From Bacteroidota bacterium (GTDB lineage Bacteria > Bacteroidota > Bacteroidia > 2-12-FULL-35-15): a stretch of 40,257 bases of DNA. The DNA lies in NCBI GenBank assembly GCA_023251805.1, contig JAHEYB010000031.1, positions 1 through 40,257 of the forward strand, in the 5' to 3' direction. The translations under genes were made by a program, and so were the position numbers. Below are positions 32,152-40,257 of this stretch, in pieces (position 1 is the stretch's first letter; each line of letters starts with the position of its first letter). The notes below the pieces were generated by a model. It made no database searches, was not told the DNA's origin, and saw only the letters and a list, made by a program, of their open reading frames with translations.

Positions 32152-35100
32152 ATGGTAAAAAAGCTATTTCTTTTACTTCTGTTTTTTTATACTGTTTTTC
32201 TTTTCGGACAAAAAGAAGAAATGCAATTTGAACATCTGTCGATGAAAGATGGTTTGTCTATGAATCCTGTAATGGATATTATTCAGGATGCAAGAGGATT
32301 TTTGTGGTTTGGCACGCAGGACGGGCTTAATAAATACGATGGATACTCCTTTAAAGTTTATAAAACATCAGATACCGATCAAACTACAATATCAGATAAT
32401 TTCATTACAGCACTTTGTCTTGATAAATACAAACGCCTATGGGTAGGAACCCTAAACGGATTAAATTTATACGACCCTGCCAACGGAACCTTCACTCGAT
32501 TTGTTCAAACAACTTACAATTTTCAGAACAAAAAAATTTATTGTCTGTTTAACGACCCATCCGGGTTAATTTGGATAGGTTCAGAAAATGGCATCTCTCT
32601 TTTTGATCCCGACAAAATGGATTTTATAAGTGTGAAAGAAAAATTTCCATATATGTCGGTACTGGAACAAAAAACAGTTTTGCGTATTTTCAAAGACAAA
32701 AAAGGAATCTATTGGTTTGGAACCACCTCCGGACTTGTGCAATACGACCCATCCGAAAATCGCCTACGAAATTATTTTTCCAATGCCAACCAAAACGAAT
32801 CATTGAGTAATAACATTGTACTTTCCATTTTTGAAGATTCAAGAGAAAACCTATGGTTTGGCACCCTCGATGGATTGAACAAGTACAATAGAGAAAATAA
32901 CACTTTTAGTCACCAATACTTTAAAAAATCAGAAAATGAACTTACTTCCACTAAAAGAAACAATGCGGTGGCTGGCGTTAATATTTACAGCATCATAAAT
33001 AATTATGGTGGAAACACTATCCGATGTATTCTGGAAGATACAGATGGGTGGCTTTGGGTGGGAACAGATATGGAATTAATTATTTTTAATCCACTTACAA
33101 ACAATTTTATTAATTACAAAAAAGATTTAATCAATCCATCAGGAATCAACGACCATTTTATTCGATCGATATATCTGGATCACTCCTTAAACATTTGGGT
33201 AGGAACTTTAGGGAATGGGTTGAACAAAGTAAATTTAAAACAAAAAAAGTTTGCACACTTTCAGAAAAAAATAAACAATCCTCAAAGTCTTAGCGAAAAT
33301 TATGTGCGAAGTATTTGTGAAGATAATAATGGGAAGTTGTGGATTGGAACATTGGTAGGGGGATTAAATCAGTTTGATCCGAAAACTCAAAAATTTTCGC
33401 ATTATAAAAAAGGAAATTCACAAAACGAAAACAATATCAACGATAATAATGTTTGGGCTGTATGTTTTGATTCTGTGTGGAATGGTGTTTGGCTAGGCAC
33501 AAACAATGGTTTAGATTTTTTGAATTTAAAAACAAAAAAAATTTCTCATTACATTCATTTAGATACTGACCCGTTGAGCATTAGTGACAATACCATCCGA
33601 AATGTGTTTATCGACAGCAAACAAAATGTTTGGTGTGGAACAGAAAACGGACTTAATTACTTTGATAGGGAATCACAAAAATTTATCCATTACAATAAAA
33701 TTAACAGTGACATCAGTAATAATACTGTTTGGAAAATTGCAGAAGATAAAAATGGAAAATTGTGGTTAGCAACAAATGATGGCTTAAACCGATTTGATCC
33801 GAAAACAAAAAAATTTGATGTATTTAAACAAATTCCTGGTGATGTTTCTAGCTTAAGTCAGAACGGAGTACGAACCATTTATATCGAAGAAAACGGAACC
33901 ATCTGGGTAGGAACACAAAATGGCTTAAACAAATTAGACCCTGCAACTTTGAAGTTTAAACGATTTGACGAAAGTGACGGTTTACCGAATCCATTCATCT
34001 ATGCTATAATTGAAGATGAAAAAGAGCATCTCTGGATTAGTACAAATAAAGGTATTTCGGAATTTGATAAACGTTCAGAATTTAAAAATTATGATATTTA
34101 TGATGGACTGCAAGATTATGAATTTAACACCAATGCTTGTTACAGAACAAAAAATGGAGATATCTATTTTGGCGGGCCAAATGGATTCAACAAATTTAAT
34201 CCCGCTTCTTTAAAAACTAATGCTCTTGTTCCTTCAGTAGAAATTACTTCTATAAAAGTAATGGATAAAGCACTTTTAGGACTAGCTGATGTATCCGAAA
34301 TAAAAAATATTTCCCTTCAGTACGATGAAAATATTATCTACATCGAGTTTGCCGCTTTGGACTTTACAAATCCTTCCCGCAATCGTTATATCTATAAAAT
34401 GGAAGGATTTAACGAAGATTGGGTAGACGCAGGAAACACGCGCTTTATTACTTATACCAATCTCGACCCCGGGAAATACACATTTATGATTAAAGGTTCC
34501 AATTCGGACGGAACGTGGAACAATGATGCAAAGACGATAACAATAATTATCGCTCCACCTTTTTGGCAAACATGGTGGTTTTATACACTTTGCTGTTTGG
34601 GAATTGTTTTAAGCATTATTTTTTATATTCATCAACGAACTCGAAAGCTGATGACTGCAAAAATTATACTTGAGCAAACGGTGAAACAAAGAACAGAAGA
34701 AGTGGAAATGCAAAAGAATGAATTATCACAAAAAAATAAAGATATTACCGATAGCATCAATTATGCAAAGCGCATACAAAAATCCATCATTCCTGATGAA
34801 GCACTTTTTGTTGAATCGTTTGCTGATGCTTTTGTAATTTATCAACCTAGAGATATTGTGAGTGGCGATTTTTATTGGATAACAAGTGTTCAGACCACAG
34901 ATAATAGAGATTTAAATTTAAAAATCGTATGTGCTGTTGATTGCACCGGACATGGCGTTCCTGGAGCCTTTATGAGTTTAATTGCAAGCGAATTATTAAA
35001 TCAAACTGTTACAAACAGAGACATAAACTCTCCGGCTGATGTACTCAAGTACCTCAATCAAAAATTGCCTTTGGCTATAAATAAAAATCATTCTGAAAAA

Positions 35101-35514
35101 ATTTATGATGGAATGGATATTACCTGTTGCGCAATCGATTTGTCTAATAACAAATTGTATTTTTCTGGTGCTAATCGACCACTTTGGGGAATCAAAAAAA
35201 ATGGTGAGTTTTTTGAATTAGCTGCAACAAAGGCTTCTGTTGGCGGCTATACAACTAATGATCAGGAATTTGATAATCATCTGTTCACCTATGAAAGAGG
35301 CGATTGCATTTACTTATTCAGTGATGGTTATGCGGATCAATTTGGCGGAGAAAAAAATAAAAAAATAGGAACAAAAAGATTTCGAGAATTGATTCAATCA
35401 TCCTCAAAAGACACAATGGCTGCTCAAAAAACTGAACTGGTAAATTTTTTTACAACCTGGAAAAGAAACCATGAACAAGTAGATGATATTATGGTAATTG
35501 GAATAAAATTTTAA
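32152..35514 (+). CDS. Two-component-regulator propeller sensor with SpoIIE/PP2C phosphatase output
   Basis: 1120 residues. A signal peptide (about 1-20) is followed by roughly a dozen propeller repeats (about 25-690; recurring LWxGTxxGLNxFDP), a Y_Y_Y domain (about 715-795) and one membrane helix (about 808-826). A cytoplasmic coiled coil with KNKDITDSINYAKRIQ (from 861) leads into a SpoIIE-type phosphatase (about 875-1120): DIVSGDFYW, VDCTGHGVPGAFMS, GANRPLWG, FSDGYADQFGG, DDIMVIG. The metal-binding aspartates are kept. A periplasmic signal would set protein-Ser/Thr phosphatase activity in the cytoplasm. No anti-sigma or anti-anti-sigma partner is adjacent, so the target is unknown. Confidence 0.95.
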   Translation: MVKKLFLLLLFFYTVFLFGQKEEMQFEHLSMKDGLSMNPVMDIIQDARGFLWFGTQDGLNKYDGYSFKVYKTSDTDQTTISDNFITALCLDKYKRLWVGTLNGLNLYDPANGTFTRFVQTTYNFQNKKIYCLFNDPSGLIWIGSENGISLFDPDKMDFISVKEKFPYMSVLEQKTVLRIFKDKKGIYWFGTTSGLVQYDPSENRLRNYFSNANQNESLSNNIVLSIFEDSRENLWFGTLDGLNKYNRENNTFSHQYFKKSENELTSTKRNNAVAGVNIYSIINNYGGNTIRCILEDTDGWLWVGTDMELIIFNPLTNNFINYKKDLINPSGINDHFIRSIYLDHSLNIWVGTLGNGLNKVNLKQKKFAHFQKKINNPQSLSENYVRSICEDNNGKLWIGTLVGGLNQFDPKTQKFSHYKKGNSQNENNINDNNVWAVCFDSVWNGVWLGTNNGLDFLNLKTKKISHYIHLDTDPLSISDNTIRNVFIDSKQNVWCGTENGLNYFDRESQKFIHYNKINSDISNNTVWKIAEDKNGKLWLATNDGLNRFDPKTKKFDVFKQIPGDVSSLSQNGVRTIYIEENGTIWVGTQNGLNKLDPATLKFKRFDESDGLPNPFIYAIIEDEKEHLWISTNKGISEFDKRSEFKNYDIYDGLQDYEFNTNACYRTKNGDIYFGGPNGFNKFNPASLKTNALVPSVEITSIKVMDKALLGLADVSEIKNISLQYDENIIYIEFAALDFTNPSRNRYIYKMEGFNEDWVDAGNTRFITYTNLDPGKYTFMIKGSNSDGTWNNDAKTITIIIAPPFWQTWWFYTLCCLGIVLSIIFYIHQRTRKLMTAKIILEQTVKQRTEEVEMQKNELSQKNKDITDSINYAKRIQKSIIPDEALFVESFADAFVIYQPRDIVSGDFYWITSVQTTDNRDLNLKIVCAVDCTGHGVPGAFMSLIASELLNQTVTNRDINSPADVLKYLNQKLPLAINKNHSEKIYDGMDITCCAIDLSNNKLYFSGANRPLWGIKKNGEFFELAATKASVGGYTTNDQEFDNHLFTYERGDCIYLFSDGYADQFGGEKNKKIGTKRFRELIQSSSKDTMAAQKTELVNFFTTWKRNHEQVDDIMVIGIKF
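34732..34779 (+). other. KNKDITDSINYAKRIQ linker (copy 1)
   Basis: Residues 861-876 of the propeller-SpoIIE protein, the junction between coiled coil and phosphatase. It recurs almost unchanged at 38288-38335 and 39703-39750. Confidence 0.85.
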
Positions 35515-35607
35515 TTTATTGATATCCCGAGAAAATTAACACTATTGTTTGCATATACCTGGTTCTTTTAAAGCTTTTTCTTTTTCCGGAAGAAAAAAAA
35601 TTCAAAA

Positions 35608-36600
35608 CTATGCAACTTCCAATACAGAATACTGCTTCTCTACCTTATCTAAAATTGTAATAATCTCATCATAAGAGTAGGTTGTAACCAATTTCAAACG
35701 GTATTCTTTAAAATTAGGTAGGCCTTTAAAATAATTAGTATAATGTCTGCGCATTTCCACAATACCCGCATGATTACTTTTCCAACGCATAGAAAAATCC
35801 AAATGCTCTTTACAAACTTTTACTCTGTCCGAAATAGTTGGAGGAGCTAAATGTTCGCCTGTTTTAAAAAAATGTTTGATCTCATTAAAAATCCAAGGAT
35901 AACCAATACTTGCTCTGCCAATCATAATTCCATCTACTCCGTAACGATTTTTCATTGCCAATGCTTTTTCAGGCGAATCCACATCTCCATTACCAAAAAT
36001 TGGTATTTTAATTCTTGAATTATTTTTTATATCGCCTATCAATGTCCAATCAGCATCACCTTTATACAATTGTGAACGGGTACGACCATGAATAGTTAAT
36101 GCAGCAATTCCAATATCTTGTAATCGCTCCGCAACTTCCACAACGTTTTTGGTATTGTCATCCCAGCCTAAGCGAGTTTTAACTGTAACCGGACGAGTAG
36201 CAATTTTTACAATAGCAGAAGTCATTTCCACCATTTTGGGAATATCTTGTAAAAGTGCAGCACCAGCACCGCGACAAGCAACTTGTCGCACAGGGCAACC
36301 ATAATTAATATCAATTAAATCGGGATGAGCATTATCTGCTATAATCCCTGCTTCTCTCATAGAATCAATATCAGAACCAAATAGCTGAATTCCTATTGGT
36401 CGTTCATACTCAAAAATATCAAGCTTTTGAACACTTTTAGCCGCATCACGAATGAGTCCTTCCGAAGAAATAAATTCGGTATACATCAAGTCGGCACCAT
36501 TTTTTTTACAAACTGCGCGAAAAGGCGGATCACTCACATCCTCCATGGGAGCTAGCAATAGTGGGAAGTCGCCTAATTCTATGTTACCTATTTTGGTCAT
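35608..36600 (-). CDS. dusB: tRNA-dihydrouridine synthase (DusB type)
   Basis: 330 residues. An FMN enzyme that reduces uridine in tRNA D-loops. Markers: LAPMEDVSDPPFR at the N-terminus, the catalytic Cys102 in INYGCPVRQV, TVKTRLGWDD, IHGRTRSQLYKGDADW, IPIFGNGDV, and GIMIGRASIGYPWIF for flavin binding. The start is ATG at 36600. Divergent from the CPBP gene, with an iterated GGTTAATTAGG-type phrase between. Convergent with the propeller gene. Confidence 0.95.
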   Translation of the reverse strand: MTKIGNIELGDFPLLLAPMEDVSDPPFRAVCKKNGADLMYTEFISSEGLIRDAAKSVQKLDIFEYERPIGIQLFGSDIDSMREAGIIADNAHPDLIDINYGCPVRQVACRGAGAALLQDIPKMVEMTSAIVKIATRPVTVKTRLGWDDNTKNVVEVAERLQDIGIAALTIHGRTRSQLYKGDADWTLIGDIKNNSRIKIPIFGNGDVDSPEKALAMKNRYGVDGIMIGRASIGYPWIFNEIKHFFKTGEHLAPPTISDRVKVCKEHLDFSMRWKSNHAGIVEMRRHYTNYFKGLPNFKEYRLKLVTTYSYDEIITILDKVEKQYSVLEVA

Positions 36601-36717
36601 TGGTTAATTAGGTTAATTAAGGTACTAAGTAATTTAGGCTTATACCTCAATCAACTTAATTCTACTTAATTAACTATTTTACTAATTTTACACAAAGTTA
36701 CCAAAATAAGCCTATTC
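36601..36717. other. Divergent gap dusB/CPBP with iterated phrases
   Basis: Variants of GGTTAATTAGGTTAATTAAGG and CTACTTAATTAACT alternate across the gap. They recall the array at 30591-30901. TAATTTTA near 36683 may act as the -7 box of the CPBP gene; this is weak. Confidence 0.45.
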
Positions 36718-37602
36718 ATGCAAAACGAAGAACAAGAACGTCATTCCTGGATTAAATTAATTGTTATTTGTATTTGGCTTTTTTTGTACGGAGCAATTAC
36801 AGTTATTGGCAGCAAATCGGATATTGAAATAAATATGGACGACCAAATGACTGTGGGATTATTGTATTTTGGACAGTTGATTGGTGTACTCATCTTATTT
36901 ATTGCTCCTAGTATTTTATTTGCTGGAGTATGGACAAAAAAACGAATTCCTTATTTAGGAATAACCACAAAGCCAGCGTTAAGCACTTTAATATTAGGGA
37001 GCATTGGGATTTTACTTGCGCTACCTGCGATAAATTGGATTGCACAATTAAATGAACAAATGCATTTACCCGAATCATTTGCCGGACTTGAAGCATGGAT
37101 GAAAGATAGTGAGGCGAAAGCGATGGAGCTCACCAATTTATTTACGAAAGGAACATCCGTTTCCGTTTTACTCTTGAATTTGTTTGTAGTGGCATTTATG
37201 GCCGCGATTAGTGAAGAACTATTTTTCAGAGGAGTGGTACAAAAAGTAATGATTGAATGTTTTAAAAATAAGCACATCGCTATCTGGACGAGCGCCATTT
37301 TATTCAGTGCCTTTCACATGCAATTTTTTGGTTTTTTTCCTCGAATGTTGATGGGTGCTTATTTGGGATATTTATTTTTATGGACAGGTTCGTTGTGGAC
37401 AGGTATTTTAGCACATTTTTTTAATAATGGAATGGCTGTTTTTTTAATTTGGCTTTCTAACCGAGGGACAATTTCTTCAGACGTTGATAAAGTGGGTGCA
37501 CTGGAGAATCAGATACTTTTTGTGATTGGGAGCAGTGTGCTTGTAGCGATAAATTTGGTTTTTATTTATCGAATTCATAAGAAACAAATTGATACAAAAT
37601 AA
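36718..37602 (+). CDS. CPBP-family intramembrane metalloprotease
   Basis: 294 residues, about seven to eight membrane segments. The CPBP (Abi/CAAX-like) motifs are intact: Glu166-Glu167 and Arg171 in EELFFRG, His200 in FSAFHMQ, and His233/Asn237 in HFFNN. Family members cleave within the membrane, including prenyl-protein processing, bacteriocin immunity and regulated proteolysis; the substrate is not evident. The start is ATG at 36718. The PAS-SpoIIE gene follows 31 bp later on the same strand. Confidence 0.93.
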   Translation: MQNEEQERHSWIKLIVICIWLFLYGAITVIGSKSDIEINMDDQMTVGLLYFGQLIGVLILFIAPSILFAGVWTKKRIPYLGITTKPALSTLILGSIGILLALPAINWIAQLNEQMHLPESFAGLEAWMKDSEAKAMELTNLFTKGTSVSVLLLNLFVVAFMAAISEELFFRGVVQKVMIECFKNKHIAIWTSAILFSAFHMQFFGFFPRMLMGAYLGYLFLWTGSLWTGILAHFFNNGMAVFLIWLSNRGTISSDVDKVGALENQILFVIGSSVLVAINLVFIYRIHKKQIDTK

Positions 37603-37606
37603 TTAA

Positions 37607-37614
37607 TATCTTTA
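37607..37614 (+). promoter_or_regulatory. -7 box of the PAS-SpoIIE gene
   Basis: TATCTTTA, 19 nt before ATG 37634 and just after the CPBP stop. The gene may thus have its own promoter. Confidence 0.4.
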
Positions 37615-37633
37615 ATTCATATTTAAGGTTTAA

Positions 37634-39091
37634 ATGGATTTATTAGAAAAAGATATCGCAAGACTTGCTTCTTTCCCAGAGCAGAATCCAAATCCTGTTA
37701 TTGAGATAAATATCGAAACAGGAATAATCACTTATATGAATCCTGCCTGTAAAACAAAATTTCCTGAATTACTTATTCAGCATTCGGAGCATGCCTTGTT
37801 TTCAGAAATTAAAAAAAAATTACATTTTAAAAAAGATTTTAATTGCGAAGTAACTGTTGAAGAAAAAATATTTGAACAAAAAATATATTTTATTCCAAAT
37901 AACAATCTTATTCGAATCTATTCCACAGATATAACTGAAAGAACGTTAATACAACAGAACTTATCTCGTTTAGCCTCTTTTCCAGAACAAAATCCTTCGC
38001 CTATTATTGAGGTTGATATGGACCAGAACATCACATACTTGAATTCTGCATCTCACATACATTTTCCAGACATCGGTCTTTTTAAATATAATCATCCGAT
38101 ACTTGAGCCTCTCAGAAAAATTTTTAACAAATTTTTATCGGGTGAATTGGCTTCTTTTGAATCTGAAATAAAAATTGCCGATAAATATTATACCCAACGG
38201 ATGAGAATATTGCAAGACGTGAAAGTTATAAGAATTTTCAATATTGATATTACTCAAATGAAAGCTGCTGAAGAGATTATTAAAGAGAAAAACAAAGATA
38301 TAACTGATAGCATCAATTACGCAAAGAAAATACAAGAAGCAATATTACCACCTGTTGAAATTTTAAATGAAAGGTATAAAAATTCATTTGTATTCTATCA
38401 ACCAAAAGATATTGTTAGCGGAGATTTTTATTGGTTTAATTTGGCAGGAACAGAAAAAAATTCTTCCGTAAAAAATATTTCTTTGCCATATTTAATTATT
38501 GCTGCTGCTGATTGCACTGGGCATGGAGTTCCTGGAGCTTTAATGAGTATGATTGGATCAAATTTACTGGGTCATATCGTGATGGATCACGAAATTAATA
38601 GTCCGGATGCGGCATTAATAGAACTAGATAAAAGAATTAAAAATGCTCTCAAACAGGATGAAGAGGAAAATGAATCTAAAGATGGAATGGACATAGCATT
38701 GTGTGCAATCCATAAAGAAAAAAGCATTTTGCATTATGCAGGCGCCAATCGCCCGCTTATCATAATAAGAAATAACACTATTATAGAATACACCGCTGAT
38801 AAATTTCCCATTGGAGGAAGGTATCATTCTGATAAAATTTTCAAAGTTCATAAAATTGATTTACTACCTGGTGATTGTATTTATATGTTCACTGATGGAT
38901 TCTGCGATCAATTTGGTGGACCTAAAGGAAAAAAATTTATGAAGAAACAGTTTTTTGAGACGCTTTTAAAGATAAACTCCTTTGATATGGAGGCACAAAA
39001 AATTATTCTTAGCAAAAAATTTAATGAGTGGAAAGGAGATATGGAACAAACAGATGATGTTTTAGTTATTGGAATAAAACACGAAAATTAA
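37634..39091 (+). CDS. Double PAS-like sensor with SpoIIE/PP2C phosphatase output
   Basis: 485 residues, no signal peptide or membrane helix, so cytoplasmic. Two PAS-like modules are a recent internal duplication: RLASFPEQNPNPVIEI at 10-25 and RLASFPEQNPSPIIEV at 112-127. Each goes on to a strand like ITYMNPAC / ITYLNSAS. A coiled coil with KNKDITDSINYAKKIQ (from 219) leads to the phosphatase (about 235-485): DIVSGDFYWF, ADCTGHGVPGALMS, GANRPLIII, FTDGFCDQFGG, TDDVLVIG. The input ligand is unknown. Its phosphatase and linker are close to those of the propeller protein 5 kb upstream. Confidence 0.95.
   Translation: MDLLEKDIARLASFPEQNPNPVIEINIETGIITYMNPACKTKFPELLIQHSEHALFSEIKKKLHFKKDFNCEVTVEEKIFEQKIYFIPNNNLIRIYSTDITERTLIQQNLSRLASFPEQNPSPIIEVDMDQNITYLNSASHIHFPDIGLFKYNHPILEPLRKIFNKFLSGELASFESEIKIADKYYTQRMRILQDVKVIRIFNIDITQMKAAEEIIKEKNKDITDSINYAKKIQEAILPPVEILNERYKNSFVFYQPKDIVSGDFYWFNLAGTEKNSSVKNISLPYLIIAAADCTGHGVPGALMSMIGSNLLGHIVMDHEINSPDAALIELDKRIKNALKQDEEENESKDGMDIALCAIHKEKSILHYAGANRPLIIIRNNTIIEYTADKFPIGGRYHSDKIFKVHKIDLLPGDCIYMFTDGFCDQFGGPKGKKFMKKQFFETLLKINSFDMEAQKIILSKKFNEWKGDMEQTDDVLVIGIKHEN
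38288..38335 (+). other. KNKDITDSINYAKKIQ linker (copy 2)
   Basis: Residues 219-234 of the PAS-SpoIIE protein. It differs from copy 1 by one residue (R to K). Confidence 0.85.
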
Positions 39092-39133
39092 ACTAGCTTT
39101 CATTAAAATATCGTACTTATTAGCAAACTTTAT

Positions 39134-39141
39134 TACATTTG
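39134..39141 (+). promoter_or_regulatory. -7 box of tRNA-Ser
   Basis: TACATTTG matches TAnnTTTG and lies 12 nt before the tRNA. The -33 element is not clear. Confidence 0.4.
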
Positions 39142-39153
39142 CATCCCAATTTA

Positions 39154-39285
<132 letters not shown>

Positions 39286-39402
39286 CGGCAAAGTCATGAA
39301 AGCCTTTTTGCTTTCATATGGCTTGGATGAAAACAAAAAAGAACGAAGCGGAGCGAAGTATCTTGTTTCATTTTCCAAATGGGAGAAAAGGGATCATGCA
39401 AT

Positions 39403-39419
39403 AATCCCGCCCTCTCCGC
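39403..39419 (+). repeat. 17-bp copy of the tRNA-Ser 3' end
   Basis: AATCCCGCCCTCTCCGC, identical to 39223-39239 at the end of tRNA-Ser and in the same direction. Such direct copies of a tRNA tail are what integration into a tRNA gene or partial tRNA duplication leaves behind. Upstream GGGAGAAAAGGGAT may be a decayed tRNA half. Confidence 0.88.
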
Positions 39420-39421
39420 CT

Positions 39422-39469
39422 ATGAAGCAGAAAAATCCTGACGTAACCCGTCAGGATTTTTCGCTTCAT
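39422..39469. terminator. Long near-perfect hairpin
   Basis: ATGAAGC-a-GAAAAATCCTGACG pairs with CGTCAGGATTTTTC-GCTTCAT, 21 bp with one bulge and a 5-nt loop. The T-rich half suggests a terminator extended by extra palindrome arms. It follows the second tRNA tail at once. Confidence 0.75.
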
Positions 39470-39473
39470 GAGG

Positions 39474-39509
39474 CCTGAAGTGAAATTGCGCAGCGATTTC
39501 TACTTCAGG
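39474..39509. repeat. Second long hairpin
   Basis: CCTGAAGT pairs with ACTTCAGG and GAAAT with ATTTC around TGCGCAGCG. There is no T-run. It starts 4 nt after the previous hairpin. Confidence 0.75.
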
Positions 39510-39546
39510 AAATAAATGGATATTGTTCGAAACTTTATGTTCTTGC

Positions 39547-39596
39547 CCGCAGACGAATGAAACAAGATTCCGCTTTTTAGCGGAATTTTTTGTTTT
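39547..39596. repeat. 50-bp direct repeat, copy 2
   Basis: 49 of 50 bases equal to 39236-39285, including the terminator stem ATTCCGC / GCGGAAT (39567-39586). The preceding CCCGC is what remains of a tRNA end. Confidence 0.93.
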
Positions 39597-39636
39597 GAGA
39601 AAAGAAAGGAAATCTTATGTGCTCTTAATTTTGCTG

Positions 39637-40257
39637 CTAAAGCAATTTCTTCAGCCTTTTCATGCTTTTATCAATATACTTTTCCGATGGAAGTAATGAA
39701 CTTTGTATACGTCTAGCATAACGAATAGAATCCATGATATCCTTATTTTTACCCTCCACCAATGTTTTCTGTATCTCAATCATAGTGTTTTTTTCAGCAA
39801 GGAGATTGTTCGCTCTTTGTTTTTGCTTATATCCCCTTAAGATAAAAAACACCAATAGCATCATTAAACTAAATCCAACAATAAAATAATTTCGCTGCAA
39901 TTTTTGCTGTTTTAACTCTGCTAAAGAAATCGCATCTTTTCTCTCTTGTACTAATTTTTCTTCCGTTCGCTTTTTATCAAATTCAAAACTCATTTGCGTT
40001 TGAACTGTTTTTTTTGTATTCTCTTCATTAAACAAAGAGTCTCTTGCAGAAATATACTTTTTGTAATGTTCCAAAGCCAGCTGATGCTTTCCCATCCCGG
40101 AATATACTACACTTAAAGTACTTTCAAATTCTCTTGTTGCATCCATGTAGCCAATACTATCTGCAATTGTAAGGGATTTTTTAAGATAATCCTCAGCAAG
40201 AGCAAGTGCATTTCCATTTTTGTGTTGCAAGGCATGAGTTTTAGCATAAAGGGATCC
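39637..40257 (-). CDS. TPR membrane protein ending in the SpoIIE linker (5' end outside window)
   Basis: The frame is open to the right edge and gives the last 206 residues. It begins inside TPR-like helices (AKTHALQHKNG, EDYLKKSLTIADSIG, GKHQLALEHYKKYISARDSLF), then a coiled coil, a membrane helix (NYFIVGFSLMMLLVFFILRG), a second coiled coil and KNKDIMDSIRYARRIQSSLLPSEKYIDKSMKRLKKLL before TAG. This last part matches the linker of the two SpoIIE proteins upstream, but the phosphatase domain is missing. It may be a natural short form that pairs with the phosphatases, or a truncated gene. No frameshifted phosphatase remnant is seen in the 396 bp after the stop. Confidence 0.85.
   Translation of the reverse strand, partial: GSLYAKTHALQHKNGNALALAEDYLKKSLTIADSIGYMDATREFESTLSVVYSGMGKHQLALEHYKKYISARDSLFNEENTKKTVQTQMSFEFDKKRTEEKLVQERKDAISLAELKQQKLQRNYFIVGFSLMMLLVFFILRGYKQKQRANNLLAEKNTMIEIQKTLVEGKNKDIMDSIRYARRIQSSLLPSEKYIDKSMKRLKKLL
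39703..39750 (-). other. KNKDIMDSIRYARRIQ linker (copy 3)
   Basis: Same 16-residue block as copies 1 and 2 with three to four changes, 25 residues before the end of the TPR protein. Confidence 0.85.

Noticed and set aside
35575..35600. Possible terminator TTTTTCTTTTTCCGGAAG with A-run between the propeller gene and dusB
   Set aside because: The complementarity has no proper loop and is mainly homopolymer pairing.
40252..40257. GGATCC at the right edge, with total length near 40 kb, suggesting a cosmid or fosmid insert end
   Set aside because: A single restriction site at a window edge is weak evidence and says nothing about the biology.

Overview
The window is AT-rich chromosomal DNA of a Bacteroidota (Bacteroidetes) bacterium, probably a free-living Flavobacteriales/Chitinophagales-type relative. 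The evidence is: two secreted proteins with type IX secretion C-terminal sorting domains; a -33/-7 promoter of the Bacteroidota type (TTTTG-N19-TATCTTCG) in front of rplM and many TAnnTTTG boxes; a two-component-regulator propeller sensor; a SirB2/cytochrome c fusion; and the gene order rplM-rpsI-rpsB-tsf-pyrH-frr. The placement is inferred from protein character; no 16S gene is present.

Layout. 1-7.7 kb: tail of a LolA-like/DUF1571-like gene, polA, a secreted protein of unknown function, a lipoprotein L,D-transpeptidase, hflX and a membrane-bound cytochrome c. 7.8-13.1 kb: two large secreted amidohydrolases separated by a GxxExxY (PD-(D/E)xK-like) gene that sits between inverted repeats, then a small lipoprotein. 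13.1-16 kb: trpS, a plsC-type acyltransferase, gatC and a small secreted protein. 15.9-20 kb: a leftward heme cluster hemA, hemC-hemD fusion, hemB, with intergenic gaps filled by palindromic repeats. 20.4-24.8 kb: a rightward ribosomal protein/translation/UMP kinase cluster. 24.8-30.2 kb: leftward radical SAM/SPASM protein, two T9SS cargo proteins, a GC-rich structured intergenic island, and an MsbA-like ABC exporter. 30.2-32.1 kb: rbfA, a 68-bp tandem repeat array, and a LolE/FtsX-type permease. 32.1-40.3 kb: a propeller-SpoIIE phosphatase, dusB, a CPBP protease, a double PAS-like SpoIIE phosphatase, tRNA-Ser(GGA) followed by a mosaic of duplicated tRNA-tail/terminator pieces, and a TPR membrane protein that runs off the end.

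How it works together. Most genes are housekeeping: replication/repair, translation, tetrapyrrole synthesis, envelope maintenance. The accessory signal lies in two places. One is the intergenic space, which carries several independent families of short inverted or iterated repeats; one of these families brackets the GxxExxY gene. The other is the last 8 kb, where three sensor proteins of different input architecture share one nearly identical 16-residue linker (KNKDITDSINYAKRIQ-type) leading into, or ending just before, a SpoIIE/PP2C output domain.

The best candidate for an undescribed element is the GxxExxY cassette (10911-11410) with its 28-bp ends and related solo ends at 16901 and 18754. 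The mosaic downstream of tRNA-Ser is the second. No CRISPR array, transposase, integrase or phage gene was seen.
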